IMG/VR virus record: IMGVR_UViG_3300036886_000512
Coordinates: 1 to 41,805 of that record
DNA length: 41,805 bases
DNA from: a virus
Direction: 5' to 3' (one strand)
Position 1 is the stretch's first letter. Every line of letters begins with the position of its first letter. The position numbers were made by a program, and so were the translations under genes. Below, piece by piece: positions 39,268 through 41,805 of this stretch. The notes under the pieces were generated by a model. The model ran no database searches. It had not been told where the DNA came from and worked only from the letters and a program-made list of their open reading frames with translations.

Positions 39268-41805
39268 ATGCTCGCAGCTCCCATCGACGATAACGGCGGC
39301 CTCATTGGCACTAGCGGTGGTGGCCACGGCAGCAACGGCGGAGGCGCCAACGAGAGTGCGTCCCTCCAGGTCGCCCAGGCCCAGCTCGGCATTCCCAAGC
39401 CCCTCTGCTACGGCTACGTGCGCGCCCGCGGCAACATGATGGTGCTCGGCGAACTGGCCGACAAAAGCCGCGTCTGCATCATCCTCTTGGCCGAGGGCGA
39501 GTGGGACGGCATCGAGCGCTTCTGGATTAACAGCAAGCTCGTCGATCCCACCGACACTTCCCTGATTCACTTCCATCCCGGCATCGACGGCACCCTCGGC
39601 GGCGGCCTTGCCGAAACTTCCACCGGCGGCGACCAGGCGGTGGATTCGTTCTTCGCGCTGCTCCCGGCAAACATTCAACCGCAGACCTTCTCGCGCACCG
39701 CCTTCATCGCGCTCCACGTTCCACCCGACCCCGGCGCGCCCTCGGCCGTGCTGGATTGGATCGGCGATTTCCGCACCACCAGGTGCCGCATCTTCGACAA
39801 TGCCGGTGCCCAGACCGCTTACCAGTTCACCGTCAACCCGGCGTGGCAGATCCACGATCTGCTGCTCCGCACCGTCGTTAAGCCTGAGGCGCTCATCAAC
39901 GAGGCGCTCACCGCCGCCGAGAAGGCGCGCTTCGGTTTCGCCAGCTTCAAGGACAACGCCGACTACAACGCCGCGGTGCTGGCCAACGGCCGCGTGCGCT
40001 TCCAGAACTCCGTCGCCTGGCCCAGCCGCAGCGACCTGAAGACGCGACTCCAGCAACTGCTGATGATCTCGCGTTCCTACATCGTCGAAGCCGCCGGCAA
40101 GATCTATCTCTATTCCGACAAGGCCCGCAACTCGACCTTCATCCTCACCGCCGCGCACGTTCGCCCGAATACCTTCAAGGCCGCCAAGCCGCAGCTCCGC
40201 GGTACCGCCAACCGGCTCCAGGGAAAGTACAACGACCTGCTGACTTCGGTCGCCGCCACCGTGGACATCATCGCCAACAGCGGCGCCACCCGCGCCGGCG
40301 GCGTTGCCACCCTGAAGACCCTCGTCGCTCATCCCTTCAAGGTGAACGATACGATCGTTGTGCAACGCGTGAGCGATGCCACCTTCAACGCCACCGCCAT
40401 CGTGGTCACGGTGCCCACCACCAGCAGCCTCACTTATGCCAACCCCGGCGCCGATGTCGCGGCGGCCACTGCCGGCGGCGGCATCATCGGCATGCCCGAG
40501 AGCATCTTCACGCCCCGCACCATGATCGTTGATCACGAGCAGCACCAGGCCGCCGTGGGCCAGCGTGGCGTCGGCCTCACGCCCACCGCCAAGCGCGTCC
40601 CCATCGATCTGGATTTCGGCAACTGCACCGGCGAACAGATCCAGCGCACCGAGCGCTTCATCGCCGTCCGCAATCTCGGTGCCGACGCCGCACCCTACTC
40701 CGCGCCTTTCCAGGTCCAGGTTGAATGCTGGCATGGAGCCGTCGACGCCAACGGCCAGAAGCTGCTCGATCGCCTGCCCGGCGAGCACATCACGCTCGAT
40801 GCCAGCGTGAGCGAGGAATTCCAGCGCGACTACGAAATCATGAAGGCGACGTTCAAACCGCTGGCCGATTCCGGCGCCTCCGGCGCCTCGCAAAACCTCG
40901 GCACCATCGCGCTCGACCTCACCGAATACATCGCCGCCGCCTTCACCGACGCTTCCGACACCGAGCAGCCCAGCGCTCCGCTGGCGCCGCCCATCGGACT
41001 CATCCCGATCACCGAGGTGGACGCCAACGGCAAACTGATCATCGTCAGCTCTACGCCGCTCAATCCGCAGGGCTCGCTCATCCCCATGCAGCCGATCATC
41101 ATCACGATCGCCTACACCGACACCACGATCGATCTCAGTTGGGCCAGCCAGGGCATGCTCCGTTCTGACGGTTCCACGCTCACCCTCCCCGCCGACACCA
41201 AGTCCTATGCCACGCTTTCCGCTTCCACCGCGTACTACCTTTATTCTTATATTCGCGTCAGCGATGGCACTTTGCAGTTCGTCAACGGCTCGCCGCCGCC
41301 CACTTCTCCCAATTCCGCCTATGCGACACAGGCGTACCTCGACGGGCGGAATGCGATCTCGGTGATGGTTATCACCACCGCCGCGCCGGCGGGATCGGGA
41401 GGAGGCACCGGCGGAGGTGGCGACGTTTGCCCTGAAGCGGAGGAGTTTGTTGATATCTTCGGCCGCGGCCAGGTCCGCGCCATCGATGCTGAAGTTGGTG
41501 AATTGATCCTCGGCGAGAAGGTCGCGACCGCCGAGCGCGTCTACCGCCGCATCATCGCCAAACGCACCAAGCCCTCGGCAGCCTGGCGCATCGTCAACGG
41601 ACATCGCATCAGCCCCTGCGAACCCGTCTGGGTCGGCGGCCGCTGGACGGCCGCGTTCCAGGCGCCCGGCGCCGCGCTCGATATGTTCGTCGGCATCGAG
41701 GCCCATCTCACCGTCGAGGCAGATGCGGATGATGAGAACAATTACACGCTCGTCGCCGGCCAGCCGCTCACCATTCACAACTCGCTTCCGGGTCCGGTGT
41801 GCTGA
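39268..41805 (+). CDS. Tail-tip (gpJ-like) protein with C-terminal Hint/intein-like domain
   Basis: 845 aa, ending exactly at the window edge. The N-terminal about 600 residues have the layout of central tail-tip proteins (CYGYVRARGNMMVLGELAD, I-I-L-L-A-E-G-E-W-D-G-I, FRTTRCRIFDNAGAQTAYQF). After a Gly-rich linker (GSGGGTGGGGD) comes C721, then a 118-residue domain with VRAIDAEVGELIL, HRISPCEPVWVGGRW, ENNYTL and a closing TIHN (N838) before SLPGPVC. This order matches Hint/intein-type folds (C at start, HN before S/C/T). Host attachment is the general role; self-cleavage or splicing at the end is inferred. Confidence 0.8.
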   Translation: MLAAPIDDNGGLIGTSGGGHGSNGGGANESASLQVAQAQLGIPKPLCYGYVRARGNMMVLGELADKSRVCIILLAEGEWDGIERFWINSKLVDPTDTSLIHFHPGIDGTLGGGLAETSTGGDQAVDSFFALLPANIQPQTFSRTAFIALHVPPDPGAPSAVLDWIGDFRTTRCRIFDNAGAQTAYQFTVNPAWQIHDLLLRTVVKPEALINEALTAAEKARFGFASFKDNADYNAAVLANGRVRFQNSVAWPSRSDLKTRLQQLLMISRSYIVEAAGKIYLYSDKARNSTFILTAAHVRPNTFKAAKPQLRGTANRLQGKYNDLLTSVAATVDIIANSGATRAGGVATLKTLVAHPFKVNDTIVVQRVSDATFNATAIVVTVPTTSSLTYANPGADVAAATAGGGIIGMPESIFTPRTMIVDHEQHQAAVGQRGVGLTPTAKRVPIDLDFGNCTGEQIQRTERFIAVRNLGADAAPYSAPFQVQVECWHGAVDANGQKLLDRLPGEHITLDASVSEEFQRDYEIMKATFKPLADSGASGASQNLGTIALDLTEYIAAAFTDASDTEQPSAPLAPPIGLIPITEVDANGKLIIVSSTPLNPQGSLIPMQPIIITIAYTDTTIDLSWASQGMLRSDGSTLTLPADTKSYATLSASTAYYLYSYIRVSDGTLQFVNGSPPPTSPNSAYATQAYLDGRNAISVMVITTAAPAGSGGGTGGGGDVCPEAEEFVDIFGRGQVRAIDAEVGELILGEKVATAERVYRRIIAKRTKPSAAWRIVNGHRISPCEPVWVGGRWTAAFQAPGAALDMFVGIEAHLTVEADADDENNYTLVAGQPLTIHNSLPGPVC

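Noticed and set aside
38998-41778. A 926-codon open frame on the minus strand opposite the tail-tip gene
   Set aside because: It mirrors the strongly supported plus-strand gene. Long antisense frames are expected in GC-rich coding DNA; the sequence is Gly/Asp/Arg-rich with no motif and no ribosome site.
1-41805. tRNA genes or prophage attachment sites
   Set aside because: No cloverleaf-like segment and no terminal inverted ends or duplicated target site were recognised; both prophage ends appear to lie outside.

Overview
The window is most of a transposable, Mu-like temperate phage or prophage in a high-GC bacterium. The markers are a MuA-type DDE transposase (8495-10561, minus), a MuB-type AAA+ ATPase (7522-8493, minus), a Mu gp27-like small terminase, a large terminase, a portal and a MuF-type protein in conserved order. 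The tail genes (tube, long tape measure, DUF2163-like hub protein, gpJ-like tip, no sheath gene) suggest a long flexible, siphovirus-type tail rather than the contractile tail of Mu. The host phylum is inferred only loosely. Tandem heptamers (GGCAACT/GACAACT), an AAATTTCAAATTTGAAATTT palindrome and Sec signals on tail-fibre-like proteins recall Acidobacteriota genomes and their prophages, but I could not check this.

Layout. From 11045 leftwards to the window edge runs a tightly packed early operon on the minus strand of about 26 genes, nearly all joined by ATGA, GTGA or TGATG overlaps. It starts with two small HTH proteins (Ner-like position), then the transposase and MuB. Small accessory genes follow: an ASCH protein, a possible Gam-like protein, tiny membrane proteins, many Cys-pair (putative zinc) proteins and a zinc-module/deoxyribosyltransferase-like fusion. 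The switch region (11046-11079) has a perfect 15-bp palindrome lying over the -10 of the leftward promoter. On the plus strand a LexA/CI-type repressor (HTH plus S24 peptidase) and a small exported protein end at a strong terminator (12264-12286).

Next comes a three-gene cassette (12435-17235) coding for large exported proteins: a CBM-like/tail-fibre-like protein, a beta-rich protein and a beta-helix plus ASH-domain protein. The cassette is bounded by a 30-bp direct repeat (28/30 identical). After it come a lysis module (glucosaminidase endolysin, lipoprotein, holin-like membrane proteins), a packaging and head module (wHTH protein, small and large terminase, portal, MuF, protease-capsid fusion), an exported candidate decoration protein, and connector and tail genes. 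The tail module is interrupted by an exported tail-fibre-like gene and a D12-class adenine methyltransferase. The last gene is a tail-tip protein whose C-terminus looks like a Hint/intein-type domain.

How it works together. In the lysogen the repressor would hold off the leftward promoter; repressor self-cleavage would release MuA/MuB for replicative transposition. Late genes are all on the plus strand. Neither prophage end, nor the MuA-binding end sites, nor any host flanking DNA is recognisable here, so the element extends beyond both edges. No tRNA, rRNA or CRISPR array was seen, and no gap without a gene exceeds about 230 bp.
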